Shown: piece after piece, positions 39,027 through 47,675 of the stretch
How positions within the stretch are numbered: position 1 is the first letter of the stretch
Layout of the letters: every line of letters starts with the position of its first letter
From: Actinopolyspora erythraea
GTDB taxonomy: Bacteria > Actinomycetota > Actinomycetes > Mycobacteriales > Pseudonocardiaceae
DNA length: 64,000 nt
Direction: 5' to 3'
NCBI RefSeq assembly: GCF_002263515.1
Contig: NZ_CP022752.1
Span: 1,302,001 to 1,366,000 of the forward strand
Made by a program: the position numbers and the translations under genes
The notes under the pieces: model-generated
Database searches by the model: none
What the model saw: only the letters and a program-made list of their open reading frames with translations
What the model was told of the DNA's origin: nothing

Positions 39027-40081
39027 CAACTCACGCCGCCGAACAGCAGCAGGTGCTGCTCGACGTGCAGGGACACCTCGGGCGCATCACGCTCAACCGG
39101 CCGAAGGCGCTCAACTCGCTGACCATGGAGATGGTCACCGCGGTGCTGGGCGCGCTGGAGGAGTGGCGCTCGGACGACCGGGTGCGCACGGTGCTCGTCG
39201 AGGGCGCGGGAGAGCGCGGCCTCTGCGCGGGCGGGGACATCCGCGCCATGTACGACGCGGTCAAGGCGGGCGAGCCCGAACTCACCGAGCGGTTCTGGGC
39301 GGCCGAGTACCGGATGAACGCCGCGCTGGCGCACTACCCCAAGCCGGTCGTGGGCATCATGGACGGCATCTGCATGGGCGGCGGCGTCGGGATCTCGGCA
39401 CACGGTTCGCACCGCGTGGTCACCGAACGCTCCAAGGTCGGGATGCCCGAGGTGGGGATCGGCTTCGCCCCCGACGTGGGCGGTACCTACCTGCTCTCCC
39501 GCGCACCGGGCCAGCTCGGTACCCACATGGCGCTCACCGGAGCCCCGATCAGCGGTGCCGACGCGATCCACTGCGGGCTGGCCGACCACTACGTCGACAG
39601 CTCCGAACTCGACGGACTCGTCAACGCTCTCACCGAGGGCGAGGCGTCAGCCCTGCTGGAAAAGTACGGTACCTCGGCCCCGGAGTCGGGCCTGGCCGCC
39701 GCCCGGCCCTGGATCGACGAGGTCTACGCCGCCGACTCCGTGGAACGGATCCTCACCGAGCTGCGGTCCAGGAACGAACCGGAGGCCGGGGAGGCGGCCG
39801 AGACCATCGCCACCAAGTCCCCCACCTCGTTGAAGGTGACGCTGCGCGCGCTGCGCTCGGCGGCCGAGCTGGGCTCCCTGGAGGAGGTGCTCGACCAGGA
39901 GTACCGGGTGTCGCTGGCCTGCGTGCACCGAGGTGACTTCCTGGAGGGGGTGCGCGCCACCCTCGTGGACAAGGATCGTTCCCCGGCCTGGTCACCGGGC
40001 CAGCTGGAGGACGTGGGCGAGGAGCACGTCGCGGCGTTCTTCCGGCGTCCCGCCAACGGGGACCTCGGGCTGTCCGGCTGA
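39023..40081 (+). CDS. 3-hydroxyisobutyryl-CoA hydrolase (enoyl-CoA hydratase fold)
   Basis: 352 aa. Crotonase fold with oxyanion-hole segments GLCAGGDIRAMYDAV and GGGVGISAHGSHRVVTERSKVGMPEVGIGFAPDVGGTYLLSR; the last is typical of the hydrolase (ECH_2) group rather than hydratases. The C-terminal extension also fits. ATG 39023 overlaps the upstream stop (ATGA). It removes CoA before the MmsB step. Confidence 0.92.
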   Translation: MTTHAAEQQQVLLDVQGHLGRITLNRPKALNSLTMEMVTAVLGALEEWRSDDRVRTVLVEGAGERGLCAGGDIRAMYDAVKAGEPELTERFWAAEYRMNAALAHYPKPVVGIMDGICMGGGVGISAHGSHRVVTERSKVGMPEVGIGFAPDVGGTYLLSRAPGQLGTHMALTGAPISGADAIHCGLADHYVDSSELDGLVNALTEGEASALLEKYGTSAPESGLAAARPWIDEVYAADSVERILTELRSRNEPEAGEAAETIATKSPTSLKVTLRALRSAAELGSLEEVLDQEYRVSLACVHRGDFLEGVRATLVDKDRSPAWSPGQLEDVGEEHVAAFFRRPANGDLGLSG

Positions 40082-40138
40082 ATCCGCTCCACCCCGGTTT
40101 TCGTGACAATGTCGGCTCGCGAGAAAGGTAATCGACCA

Positions 40139-41026
40139 ATGGCGGTCATCGGATTCATCGGGTTGGGGCACATGGGCGGCCCGATGTCGAGGAACTTGGT
40201 CAACGCCGGGCACACCGTGCGGGGGTTCGACCTGTCGCCGGAGGTGGTCGGCCGTGCCGCCGACCAAGGGGTGACCACGGTCGACTCCGCCGCGGCGGCG
40301 GTCACCGGTGCCGACGCCGTGATCACGATGCTGCCGGGGGGCAAGCAGCTGCTGGACTGCTACGACGAGGTCCTGGGGTCGGTCGGGCGAGGGACGCTGC
40401 TGATCGACTCCTCCACCGTGGACGTGGCCGACTCGCGCAGGGCCCACGAGCTGGCTGCGGGGGCGGGGCTCGACGCGATCGACGCCCCCGTCTCCGGGGG
40501 CACGGCGGGTGCCGAGGCGGGCACGCTGACCTTCATGGTCGGCGGTTCCGAGCGGGCCTTCCAGGCCGCCCAGCCCTTCCTGGAGCCCATGGCGCGGAAG
40601 GTGATCCACTGCGGGGGTGACGGCAACGGCCAGGTCACCAAGATGTGCAACAACCTGATGCTGGCAGCGGCCATGCTCGGCACCGCCGAGGCCTTCGTGC
40701 TGGGGGAGAAGCTCGGTCTCCCGCACCAGGCGCTCTACGACGTGACCTCCGTGTCCACCGGGCAGAGCTGGTCGTTGACCACCAACTGCCCCGTGCCGGG
40801 CATGGTAGAGACCAGCAGGGCCAACTACGACTACGAACCCGGCTTCGCCGCGTCGCTGATGCTCAAGGACCTCAACCTCGCCGTCTCGGCCGCGGAGCAG
40901 AGCGGCACCGACACCGAGGTGGGGCGGTTGGCGGCGCGGCTCTACGACCGGTTCAACTCGGAGGGCGGCGGTGGGTACGACTTCAGCGCCGTGATCGAGT
41001 CCATCCGACGCCACTCCGAAAGCTAG
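40139..41026 (+). CDS. mmsB: 3-hydroxyisobutyrate dehydrogenase
   Basis: 295 aa. Rossmann start VIGFIGLGHMGGPMSRNLVNAGH, substrate motif DAPVSGGTAGAEAGTLTFMVGG and catalytic Lys segment GNGQVTKMCNNLMLA. NAD-dependent oxidation to methylmalonate semialdehyde, the substrate of MmsA. ATG 40139 lies 57 bases after the hydrolase. The repeat element copy 3 begins 45 bases after its stop. Confidence 0.95.
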   Translation: MAVIGFIGLGHMGGPMSRNLVNAGHTVRGFDLSPEVVGRAADQGVTTVDSAAAAVTGADAVITMLPGGKQLLDCYDEVLGSVGRGTLLIDSSTVDVADSRRAHELAAGAGLDAIDAPVSGGTAGAEAGTLTFMVGGSERAFQAAQPFLEPMARKVIHCGGDGNGQVTKMCNNLMLAAAMLGTAEAFVLGEKLGLPHQALYDVTSVSTGQSWSLTTNCPVPGMVETSRANYDYEPGFAASLMLKDLNLAVSAAEQSGTDTEVGRLAARLYDRFNSEGGGGYDFSAVIESIRRHSES

Positions 41027-41070
41027 CTTTGGGGTTTCATTCCTGTCCGGTTGCTTGGGTGGTCGCTTGG

Positions 41071-41236
41071 TGGAACCTCCGGCACGGCTCTCGCTGCGGG
41101 CAGGCCCGACATCGGGTAGCGACCTACACAACGTCGGGCCTTCCTCGCGAGAGCCGCACCGGAGAACCCGCGGTGGTGCCGGTAGCGAGAGTGGCCGGAG
41201 CTCGGCCTGCGGGCGTGGTGGGAGCTCGGCGCGGGT
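41071..41236 (+). repeat. Dispersed 3'-UTR hairpin element, copy 3 (after mmsB)
   Basis: Outer stem CGGCTCTCGC (41085-41094) with GCGAGAGCCG (41147-41156); inner stem GGCCCGAC (41103-41110) with GTCGGGCC (41133-41140). Loop begins ATCGGGTAGC and ends ACACAAC. Similarity to copy 4 continues through a 3' extension with GGAGAACCCGC and TCGGCGC. Remaining bases to 41412 hold no gene. Confidence 0.85.
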
Positions 41237-41412
41237 GCGAGGGGCGAGCGTCTGGTCGGAATCGACGCGACCGAGTACGGCAGCCGATTCACGTCCGATC
41301 CAGGAGTACCCGGCTGGACCGGTCCAGTGAGTCCCGGTGCTGCGGGCCGTTCCGTCCGCCGGGGTGCCCGGCGCACGCTGGACACACCCCGGGAGTACGC
41401 TGACGGCCCGTG

Positions 41413-41688
41413 ATGAGCGAGCTGGTCGCGCTGTGGGACGGAGTCGAGTCGTGGCTCGTGCTGCTTCCCTACCCGTTCCAGGTGGCGCTGGTACTCGTGG
41501 TGCTCGTGCCGCTGTGCTGGCTGGTGGCGCGGCTCGTCGACCGCGTCGTCGACGAGATCTCGGCCAAGACCAGCAGGGTGCGCGATGCCGAGCCCCCGCT
41601 GCGCAGCCGGGAGCGCTACGAGCGCCGTACCGGCGACGGGAGCTCCGGGCACCGCCACGTCGCATCGGGGCAGCGCGGTGCTCCGTGA
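41413..41688 (+). CDS. Small membrane protein
   Basis: 91 aa (GTG 41410 would add one residue). One hydrophobic segment, PFQVALVLVVLVPLCWLVARLV (about 22-43), then a polar, basic tail (SRERYERRTGDG). No family recognised. It lies between repeat copy 3 and a second tiny membrane protein; the two are probably cotranscribed. Confidence 0.6.
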   Translation: MSELVALWDGVESWLVLLPYPFQVALVLVVLVPLCWLVARLVDRVVDEISAKTSRVRDAEPPLRSRERYERRTGDGSSGHRHVASGQRGAP

Positions 41689-41715
41689 CCACGGACCGTT
41701 CGGCGGGAGGCGAGG

Positions 41716-41808
41716 GTGAGTTCGCGCGCTCGGATCACCGGCACCCTGGTGGTGCTGCTCGCGTTGGTGGTTTTCGGCTGGCTGGTTCGGTACGTCGACG
41801 TGATGTGA
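41716..41808 (+). CDS. Tiny single-span membrane protein
   Basis: 30 aa from GTG 41716 with GGGAGGCGAGG upstream. RARIT then TLVVLLALVVFGWLVRYVDVM forms one membrane segment. It is too short for typical gene prediction but has a good ribosome-binding site. No family recognised. Confidence 0.55.
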   Translation: MSSRARITGTLVVLLALVVFGWLVRYVDVM

Positions 41809-41911
41809 GCGTCGTGGACTCCAGGTACCGATCCGGCAGGATTGAATCGCACGGTTGGTCATGATGAATGCTGTAGGCTTCCTGAAGCGACGCACCAGGA
41901 AGGACACGTCA

Positions 41912-42277
41912 GTGGTCGAGCCCGCCCCGTTGCCCGTCGTGGGCACGACCGAACAGGCGGTCGAACAGGCCCGTTCGGCCGGTGCCTACGCTCACGTCAT
42001 CGACGGGAGCGAACTGGTCAGCAAGCGCACGATGCTGGACGCGATCGCGGCCCAGCTCTCGTTCCCCGAATGGGCCGGACGCAATCTCGACGCGCTCTAC
42101 GACTGCCTGATCGACCTGTCCTGGCTTCCGAGAGGGGAGCACGTGCTGGTCTGGTCGAACCACCGGGTGCTGGCCGAGCACGACCCCAAGGCGTACCGCG
42201 GTATCGGTTCGGTGCTCGTCGCCGCGGCGCAGGAGTCCGGAGAGCGAGTTTTCCGCGCCGTCTGCACTACGGACTGA
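41912..42277 (+). CDS. Barstar-like protein (ribonuclease inhibitor family)
   Basis: 121 aa from GTG 41912, which has CAGGAAGGA seven bases upstream; in-frame ATGs at 41861 and 41864 would add a 17-residue basic leader. Barstar core: VIDGSELVSKRTMLDAIAAQLSFPEWAGRNLDALYDCLIDL, containing the FPxxxGxNxDAxxDxL signature, then W-L and HVLVW. It inhibits barnase-type RNases, but no barnase gene is near. Repeat copy 4 starts 40 bases behind the stop. Confidence 0.82.
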   Translation: MVEPAPLPVVGTTEQAVEQARSAGAYAHVIDGSELVSKRTMLDAIAAQLSFPEWAGRNLDALYDCLIDLSWLPRGEHVLVWSNHRVLAEHDPKAYRGIGSVLVAAAQESGERVFRAVCTTD

Positions 42278-42314
42278 CGACACTTTCAGCTCGATTTCCG
42301 TAGTTGGTTGAAGT

Positions 42315-42480
42315 GGCGGAACCTCTCGCACGGCTCTCGCTCCGGTGAGGCCCGACATCGGGTAGGTATACACAACGTCGGGCCTTCCTCGCGAGAGCCG
42401 CGCGGGAGAACCCGCGGCGGTGCCGACCGCGAGGGTCCTCGGAGTGTGGCCTGCGGAAGTGGTGGGAGTTCGGCGCTGGG
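42315..42480 (+). repeat. Dispersed 3'-UTR hairpin element, copy 4 (after barstar gene)
   Basis: Outer stem CGGCTCTCGC (42331-42340) with GCGAGAGCCG (42391-42400); inner stem GGCCCGAC (42349-42356) with GTCGGGCC (42377-42384). Loop begins ATCGGGTAGG and ends ACACAAC. The 3' extension matches copy 3. The bases from 42481 to 42616 hold no gene. Confidence 0.85.
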
Positions 42481-42616
42481 AGCGCTGTCGAGTCGACTTC
42501 GTCGCCGCAGCGGGAAAGTCCTCGGTGGGAGCCAGCGGGACTGGAAGGTGCTGAGCAGAACGTACGGGAGAACGGGGACGCCGCGACTCCGGGCAGGGCG
42601 ACGTCCCCGCCAGGGC

Positions 42617-43393
42617 TCAGTTCCGTTCGGGTACCCAGTTGGGGGAGCGCTTCTCGGCGAAGGCCCGCATGCCCTCCTGCCCCTCATCACCGGCGAAGTG
42701 CTCGGCGGAGAGGCGCAGCATGTCGGCGAAGTTCCCGTCGAGGTCGTCCGGGCGCGGTCGGCGCAGCATCTCCTTGGTGGCCGCCATGGCGTTGGGGCCG
42801 CCCCTGGCCAGCATGTCGAGGTAGCGCTCCACGGCGCTGTCCAGCTCCGCTTCCGGAACGGCCGCGTTGAGCAGGCCGATCGCCTCAGCTCGCCGTGCGT
42901 CAAAGGTCTCGCCGGTCAGGAACAGCTCGTGGGCCTGCCTGGCGTGCAGCCGGGGCAGCACGGTCACCGAGATCACCGCGGGCACGACCCCGATGCGGAC
43001 CTCGCTGAACGCGAAGGTGGCCCCCTCCGCCGCCACGGCGATGTCGCAGGCGGCCACGAGCCCGATTCCCCCCGCCCGCGCGGGACCGCCCAGTTTGGCC
43101 ACCACCGGTTTCGGGCTGTTCCAGATGCGCTCCAGCAGGCCGGGAACCTCGTTGATCCCCTGGTTCTCGGCGCTCTCCGAGCGGGACTCCTTGAGGTCCA
43201 TGCCGGCGCAGAAGACCGTGCCGGTGTGCGTCAGCAGGATCACGCGGACCGCCTCGTCCGCGATCGAGTTCCGCAGTGCTTCCAGCAGTTCCCGGCGCAG
43301 CTGTGCGGACAGCGCGTTGCGGTTGTGCGGCGAGTCCAGGGTGATCGTGGCGATGCCGCCTGCCACCTCGCGGTGCACGAGTTCGTCAGCCAT
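42617..43393 (-). CDS. Enoyl-CoA hydratase/isomerase family protein
   Basis: 258 aa, typical length. Crotonase motifs: ATITLDSPHNRNALSAQLRRELLEAL, FCAGMDLKES and KLGGPARAGGIGLVAACDIAVAAEGATFAFSEVRIGVVPAVIS. It resembles EchA-type hydratases or methylglutaconyl-CoA hydratase; substrate not resolvable. ATG 43393. Convergent with the barstar region and alone in its operon. Confidence 0.9.
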   Translation of the reverse strand: MADELVHREVAGGIATITLDSPHNRNALSAQLRRELLEALRNSIADEAVRVILLTHTGTVFCAGMDLKESRSESAENQGINEVPGLLERIWNSPKPVVAKLGGPARAGGIGLVAACDIAVAAEGATFAFSEVRIGVVPAVISVTVLPRLHARQAHELFLTGETFDARRAEAIGLLNAAVPEAELDSAVERYLDMLARGGPNAMAATKEMLRRPRPDDLDGNFADMLRLSAEHFAGDEGQEGMRAFAEKRSPNWVPERN

Positions 43394-43561
43394 GCGCCGC
43401 AGCCTAGCCGTACTCGTGGCGTGTCACTACGGTGTGCTCGTCGAACGAGCCGGTCGTCGTTCCCGAGCGGGGTCAGCCGGAGCACAGCCGTGGGATCGGC
43501 CCCTCGGGCGGGGGCGGTGCGCGGTGGCGGAAACTCCCGGATGAAAATTCTGATCGCGTAG

Positions 43562-43588
43562 TGTCGTGTCCGCCGGCTCGGTGACGAC
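43562..43588 (+). promoter_or_regulatory. Candidate ECF42 promoter of the DGPF-sigma operon
   Basis: TGTCGT (43562-43567), 17-base spacer, CGAC (43585-43588), about 50 bases before the DGPF start. As I recall, ECF42 sigma factors recognise TGTCGA and CGA/TC; the match is close but not exact at the last -35 base. It would imply autoregulation. Confidence 0.45.
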
Positions 43589-43636
43589 CCCCTGGTGAGT
43601 CGCCACAAGGGTGGTTCGCTTACCGAGGAGGAAACA

Positions 43637-44005
43637 GTGAAGTACTTGATCCTGATGCAGGTCGACCCGGCGGTGCTGGAGCAGCTCACCGACGAGCAGC
43701 AGCGGCAGCTCCGGGAAGGACACGCCGCGTTCATGGCCGAGACCAAGGAGCGCGGTGAGTTCATCGCCACTCAGGCCCTCGCCGACCCCAGTCAGTCGAA
43801 GGTCATTCGCAGCTCCGGGAGCGGGCCCGAGGTGACCGATGGGCCGTTCGTCGAGAGCAAGGAGTTCATGGGAGGCTTCTACCTCATCGATGTCGCGGAC
43901 GAGGCCCGAGCTGTGGAGCTCGCCGAGCAGATCCCCGATGCGAACATTCCCGGCCTCGCACTCGAGCTACGTCCGGTGATGTTCGCCGACCTGGGGGACG
44001 GGTGA
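43637..44005 (+). CDS. YCII/DGPF domain protein (ECF42 partner)
   Basis: 122 aa. It opens VKYLILMQVDPAVLEQL and carries SGSGPEVTDGPFVESKEFMGGFYLIDVADEARAVELAEQIP, with the DGPF signature. GTG 43637 follows GAGGAGGA. Such proteins are the regular neighbours of ECF42 sigma factors and are usually their main target. Its stop overlaps the sigma gene (GTGA). Confidence 0.92.
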   Translation: MKYLILMQVDPAVLEQLTDEQQRQLREGHAAFMAETKERGEFIATQALADPSQSKVIRSSGSGPEVTDGPFVESKEFMGGFYLIDVADEARAVELAEQIPDANIPGLALELRPVMFADLGDG

Positions 44006-45231
44006 CTGCCGATTCTAGACCGGATGAGGGACTGTGGCGTGAACTCACGCGACAGGCCCTCGCCCGGCTGGTGCGTACCTGTGGCAGTGCCCGGTTCGAC
44101 CTGTGCGAAGACGCTGTGCAGGAAGCACTCCTGCACGCGTACCAGCGATGGCCGACACAGTTCCCGGACGACCCGCTGGGCTGGCTCACAGCGACCGCCC
44201 GCCGTCGCTATGCCGACCACGCCCGCAGCGACGCCCGGCGCCGCCATCGCGAGACGCGTGCCGTGTCGTCGCATCCTCCCGTGTCGCCGGAGGCAGCCCA
44301 GCGTGACGACTCGCTGCTGGTGCTGCAGCTGTGCTGCCACCCCGAGCTGCCACGCTCCGGGCAGGTCGCGTTGACCCTACGGGCGGTCGCCGGACTGACC
44401 ACGGCACAGATCGCCAATGTCTACCAGGTCCCCGAGAGCACCATCGCCCAACGGATCACACGGGCCAAGCGGCGAGTCTCCGAACTCGGCAGGCCGCTCC
44501 CGTCCCCCGAACACGCCGAGGAGCGCGTCACCGCCGTGCTCGATGTGCTCTACGTGATGTTCACCGAGGCGCACCACACAACCACCGGCGCACCACCCCG
44601 CGACGCGGATCTCGCCGCGGAGGCGATTCACCTGACCCGGCTCCTTCGCGGCAGCCTTCCCGAGTCCACCGAGGTAGCGGGGCTTCTCGCGTTGATGCTG
44701 CTCAGTGAGTCCCGCCATCCCTCCAGAATAGGGCCGGACGGGGACCTCAAGCCGTTCGACGAGCAGGATCGCACGTTGTGGGACCGGGAACTGATCGACG
44801 AGGGAACCAAGCTCGTCGAACGAGTCACCCCAGCTGCCGAACCAGGCCCTTACCTGCTCCAGGCGTGCATCGCGGCCCTGCACGCCGAAGCCCTCGACAT
44901 CGCGACAACGGATTGGGACGAGATCCTCGCGCTCTACCGGGTCCTCGAACTCGTGACAGGTCACGGCAACCCCACGATCACTCTCAACCGCATCGTTGCC
45001 CAGGCCATGGTCGACGGAAACGACACCGCGCTCGCTCAGATCGATGTGCTGGAAGCCGATCATCCCCGCCTTCCTCGCATCAATGCCGTACGCGCCCACC
45101 TACTGGAGCAGGCCAACAGACCCGAGGACGCGGCGAGCGCTTACCGGCGAGCCATCGCCGCCACCGTCAATCTCGCCGAACAACAACACCTCAGGAACCG
45201 GCTACGAGGCCTCTCCGGCGTGAATGAGTGA
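44002..45231 (+). CDS. ECF42-type RNA polymerase sigma factor
   Basis: 409 aa, far longer than a normal ECF sigma. Sigma region 2 is FDLCEDAVQEALLHAYQRWP...GWLTATARRRYADHARSD; region 4 is LTLRAVAGLTTAQIANVYQVPESTIAQRITRAKRRV. The long C-terminal part is helical, TPR-like (YLLQACIAALHAEALDIATTDWDEILALYRVLE...NRPEDAASAYRRAIAATVN). This matches ECF42, which needs the extension and has no anti-sigma. It overlaps the DGPF gene. Confidence 0.93.
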   Translation: MTADSRPDEGLWRELTRQALARLVRTCGSARFDLCEDAVQEALLHAYQRWPTQFPDDPLGWLTATARRRYADHARSDARRRHRETRAVSSHPPVSPEAAQRDDSLLVLQLCCHPELPRSGQVALTLRAVAGLTTAQIANVYQVPESTIAQRITRAKRRVSELGRPLPSPEHAEERVTAVLDVLYVMFTEAHHTTTGAPPRDADLAAEAIHLTRLLRGSLPESTEVAGLLALMLLSESRHPSRIGPDGDLKPFDEQDRTLWDRELIDEGTKLVERVTPAAEPGPYLLQACIAALHAEALDIATTDWDEILALYRVLELVTGHGNPTITLNRIVAQAMVDGNDTALAQIDVLEADHPRLPRINAVRAHLLEQANRPEDAASAYRRAIAATVNLAEQQHLRNRLRGLSGVNE

Positions 45232-45279
45232 GGCCTGGCCTGGGATTCGACGGTCGCGGTACTTCGGCGATGCGGAGAG

Positions 45280-45506
45280 CTATTCACGGCTCTCCCGGTG
45301 AGCTGTTTTCTTGCTCTGATTCTTGTGTTGGATCGCTTTGGTCGCGCCCAGGAGAATCAGGGAGAAGCATCCGAACAGCAGTACCGCCAGCGCGATGAGC
45401 GACCACCAGGGTGCCTTGTCCACTCCGCCAGCAGCGGGAAGAGCGCTCCTACGGCGAACAACGGGAAGAGGTGGATCTGGTTCGTTCCGCGGTTCGTTCG
45501 CCGCAT
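45280..45506 (-). pseudogene. Frameshifted copy of a small two-span membrane protein
   Basis: Begins MRRTNRGTNQIHLFPLFAVGALFPLLAEW and, in another frame, continues DKAPWWSLIALAVLLFGCFSLILLGATKAIQ. Compared with the intact copy at 47676-47960, exactly 16 bases are missing between two GTCCAC hexamers, which explains the frame loss. Restoring them gives 80 codons. It lies on the left side of the AbiE module. Confidence 0.85.
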
Positions 45507-45544
45507 CGTTCGGAGTGCTCCTGCCGTGTCATCCTGTCGCCGAG
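45331..45544 (-). repeat. Left copy of the AbiE-flanking direct repeat
   Basis: Aligns to 47769-47999 in the same orientation, with a single 16-base gap and scattered substitutions. The copies lie about 2.45 kb apart and bracket the AbiE toxin-antitoxin genes. Confidence 0.9.
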
Positions 45545-45612
45545 CAGGCGGTGGACAGCGGTGCGGTGACCGGGAGTTCCGGGACACCGCACCGCTTCCG
45601 ATTCGGTGAGCG

Positions 45613-45792
45613 TTATCGCTGCGCTCGGGACACGGGGAGCGTGATCCCGAAGAGCGATGACTCGGACTCAGCCGAATCTTCCGAGCGGTCCTGGTCGAGT
45701 TCCTCACGCAGGATCCGGTCGATCGTGTGGTTCGCCCGCCGCAGCGACAACACCACCCAGACCGCGCCACCGAGCTTTGGCTGAAGCCGCAT
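45613..45792 (-). CDS. Possible small hypothetical protein
   Basis: 59 aa starting MRLQPKLGGAVWVVLSLRRANHTIDRILREELDQDRSED. One short amphipathic or hydrophobic stretch, then an acidic tail. No ribosome-binding site and no family. It is included because the composition looks more protein-like than its surroundings; it may be spurious. Confidence 0.25.
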   Translation of the reverse strand: MRLQPKLGGAVWVVLSLRRANHTIDRILREELDQDRSEDSAESESSLFGITLPVSRAQR

Positions 45793-45852
45793 GCTGGTTG
45801 GGTCCAGCGCGAGTATGCCAGTGGCGCAGCTATGCTTGTGTGTGGCATGAGA

Positions 45853-45877
45853 GTAGGCTGTTAGCCTACGGAGGTGA
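45853..45877 (+). promoter_or_regulatory. Palindrome and strong Shine-Dalgarno ahead of abiEi
   Basis: GTAGGCT-GTT-AGCCTAC (45853-45869) is a perfect inverted repeat immediately before GGAGGTGA (45870-45877), five bases from the ATG at 45883. It probably binds AbiEi for autorepression; TAGGCT may double as a -10 element. The strong site fixes the start. Confidence 0.65.
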
Positions 45878-45882
45878 CGGTA

Positions 45883-46515
45883 ATGGCACACATCACGGCG
45901 CGCGTGCCCTCACTGCTGCTGCGGAGGTCTTCCAGGGTGTTGCGGCCTCGCGACGCTGCCGGTGTGTATGTCAACCCGCGTCCTGAGTTCGCGCGGCTGG
46001 CCCGTGCCGGGGCGTTGCACCGGTTGGCGACCGGTTATTACGCCGTGGTTCCCGATGATCAGCTCGACCGGGGCTGGATTCCCGAGCTGGAAGCGGCCGC
46101 GCTGGGTATCGCGGTCGCTGACGTGGGTATCGACTCGGTCGCGCTGATGGGGTTGTCCGCCGCCCGTGTTCATGGGGCTGTCCCGCGGGCACTGGGGGTT
46201 GCGGTCGTGGCTGCCACTCGTCACCGGTCGACGTTGCGTTTGGCCGACCGCGAGGCCACCGTGCGTTTCGTTCGTCGTCGCGTAGCCGCCCTGGACGTGC
46301 AACGCCACACCAGCGAGCTGGGCCAGGGGTGGGTCACCACGGTCGAACAGACGGTGCTCGATCTTGTCACCCGCCCCGATCTGGGGGGGCTGCCCGAGCA
46401 GGCCCGTGCCGCCGCCCACGATCTGTTGGACCGTTGTGATCGTCGACTGCTGGATGAACTGGCAATCGGACAGCGCCGCCAAGCCAGCCTTGCCCGTCTA
46501 CTCGAAGTCGCCTGA
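45883..46515 (+). CDS. abiEi: AbiEi-family antitoxin (type IV TA)
   Basis: 210 aa. An N-terminal winged-helix-like region (LARAGALHRLATGYYAVVP) is followed by an AbiEi C-terminal domain (SVALMGLSAARVHGAVPRALGVAVVAATRHRSTLRLADREATVRFVRR...VEQTVLDLVTRPD). AbiEi represses its own operon and neutralises AbiEii without direct binding. The toxin starts 2 bases after its stop. Confidence 0.85.
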   Translation: MAHITARVPSLLLRRSSRVLRPRDAAGVYVNPRPEFARLARAGALHRLATGYYAVVPDDQLDRGWIPELEAAALGIAVADVGIDSVALMGLSAARVHGAVPRALGVAVVAATRHRSTLRLADREATVRFVRRRVAALDVQRHTSELGQGWVTTVEQTVLDLVTRPDLGGLPEQARAAAHDLLDRCDRRLLDELAIGQRRQASLARLLEVA

Positions 46516-46517
46516 CC

Positions 46518-47297
46518 ATGCTCGATCCTCAGGAGGAAGCCGCCGTCGCCGAGCAGTTCGGCGTGGCCCGCGCCCAGGTGCGCCGGGACCATCTCATCTC
46601 CCACCTGCTCGCGGCCATCAGCGACCGGCTGGCCGATGAGGTCGTCTTCTTCGGCGGCACCGCACTCTCTCGCACGTTGGCCCCCGAGGGGCGGCTGTCC
46701 GAAGACATCGACCTCATCGCTCGCAGCAGTCGCAGCAGCACAGCCGAGGTGCTCGAGACGACCCTGATTCGCGGGACCCGGCGCGAATTCCCCGGGCTAC
46801 GCTGGCAACCGGCACTCACCTCGGTCCGCGATGTGACGCCCGCCGTGCTCGTCGCCCCCGAAGGCCCGACCGTGCGCGTGCAGCTGCTGAGCTCCACCGG
46901 TTATGCGCCCTGGCCGACCGAGCGGTGCCGGCTCGTGCAGCGTTACAGCGACGCTGGCCCCGCCGTGCTGCGTGTGCCTACCGCAGCCGCCTTCGCGGCC
47001 TGGAAAACCACCGCCTGGGCGCACCGCGCCACCTCCCGAGATCTCTACGATCTCTGGCTGCTCGCCCGTCTCGGGGCCATCACCACCGAGGCGGCGGAGC
47101 TGTTCACACGCTTCGGTCCCACCAACAGGCCTCCGTCGAACGCACTCTTCACCCACGCCCCCGACGAGGAAACGTGGCAGCGAGAACTCGCGGGGCAAAC
47201 CCACCTCGACATCACCGCGCACGCCGCCCTCGCCCACGTCCGCGACGCCTGGCTCGACGCCCCATCACAGGAAAACCACGGCGGAAATGCTCGGTGA
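46518..47297 (+). CDS. abiEii: AbiEii nucleotidyltransferase toxin (type IV TA)
   Basis: 259 aa. Nucleotidyltransferase motifs FFGGTALSRTL and LSEDIDLIARS (GGTxLS and the D-x-D pair) near residues 45-70, then KTTAWAHRATSRDLYDLWLLARLG with the conserved R-D-x-x-D-L-x-L. This is the AbiEii/AbiGii toxin family, which stalls growth by modifying tRNA or nucleotides and can abort phage infection. All core residues look intact. Confidence 0.9.
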   Translation: MLDPQEEAAVAEQFGVARAQVRRDHLISHLLAAISDRLADEVVFFGGTALSRTLAPEGRLSEDIDLIARSSRSSTAEVLETTLIRGTRREFPGLRWQPALTSVRDVTPAVLVAPEGPTVRVQLLSSTGYAPWPTERCRLVQRYSDAGPAVLRVPTAAAFAAWKTTAWAHRATSRDLYDLWLLARLGAITTEAAELFTRFGPTNRPPSNALFTHAPDEETWQRELAGQTHLDITAHAALAHVRDAWLDAPSQENHGGNAR

Positions 47298-47675
47298 CCA
47301 CTCGCGGACAACGCGTCACCCACCCAGCCGCACCCGGGGCGACAGTACGCAGCTCGTCTCTCCTACACACCCTGCCGGGGACAAATTTTCCGAGGTGTGA
47401 CGTTCGGGACTCCGTTCTCCGGGCGGCTTGTCTCTCGTCGGCGAGCCGATCGGCCATTCGTGGGGCCAGTATTGGCCGTAACAGCCCGGTGAACTCCTTG
47501 TGCCCGGTCTTGTCGCGGGGTGGGAAGGTTTTCTCGTGCCTCGGTGGTGCCGGCGAATCGTGATCCGGGCCACCGATACTTATCCGGTGCGTTCGCTTGC
47601 GCGCCACGCTGACTTTTCGCGCGGTCCAGGCGTCGATCAGGTAAAGGGCCTACGGAACTCCGCGGTAGTCAGAGC
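47298..47675. other. Gene-free interval after abiEii
   Basis: 378 bases without a supported coding frame. Short frames on the minus strand lack ribosome-binding sites. Together with the direct repeats it may be remnant DNA of the AbiE insertion. Confidence 0.45.

Noticed and set aside
45357..45848. 163-aa minus-strand frame left of AbiE
   Set aside because: Only the MRRTNRG segment is real, as part of the frameshifted membrane-protein copy.
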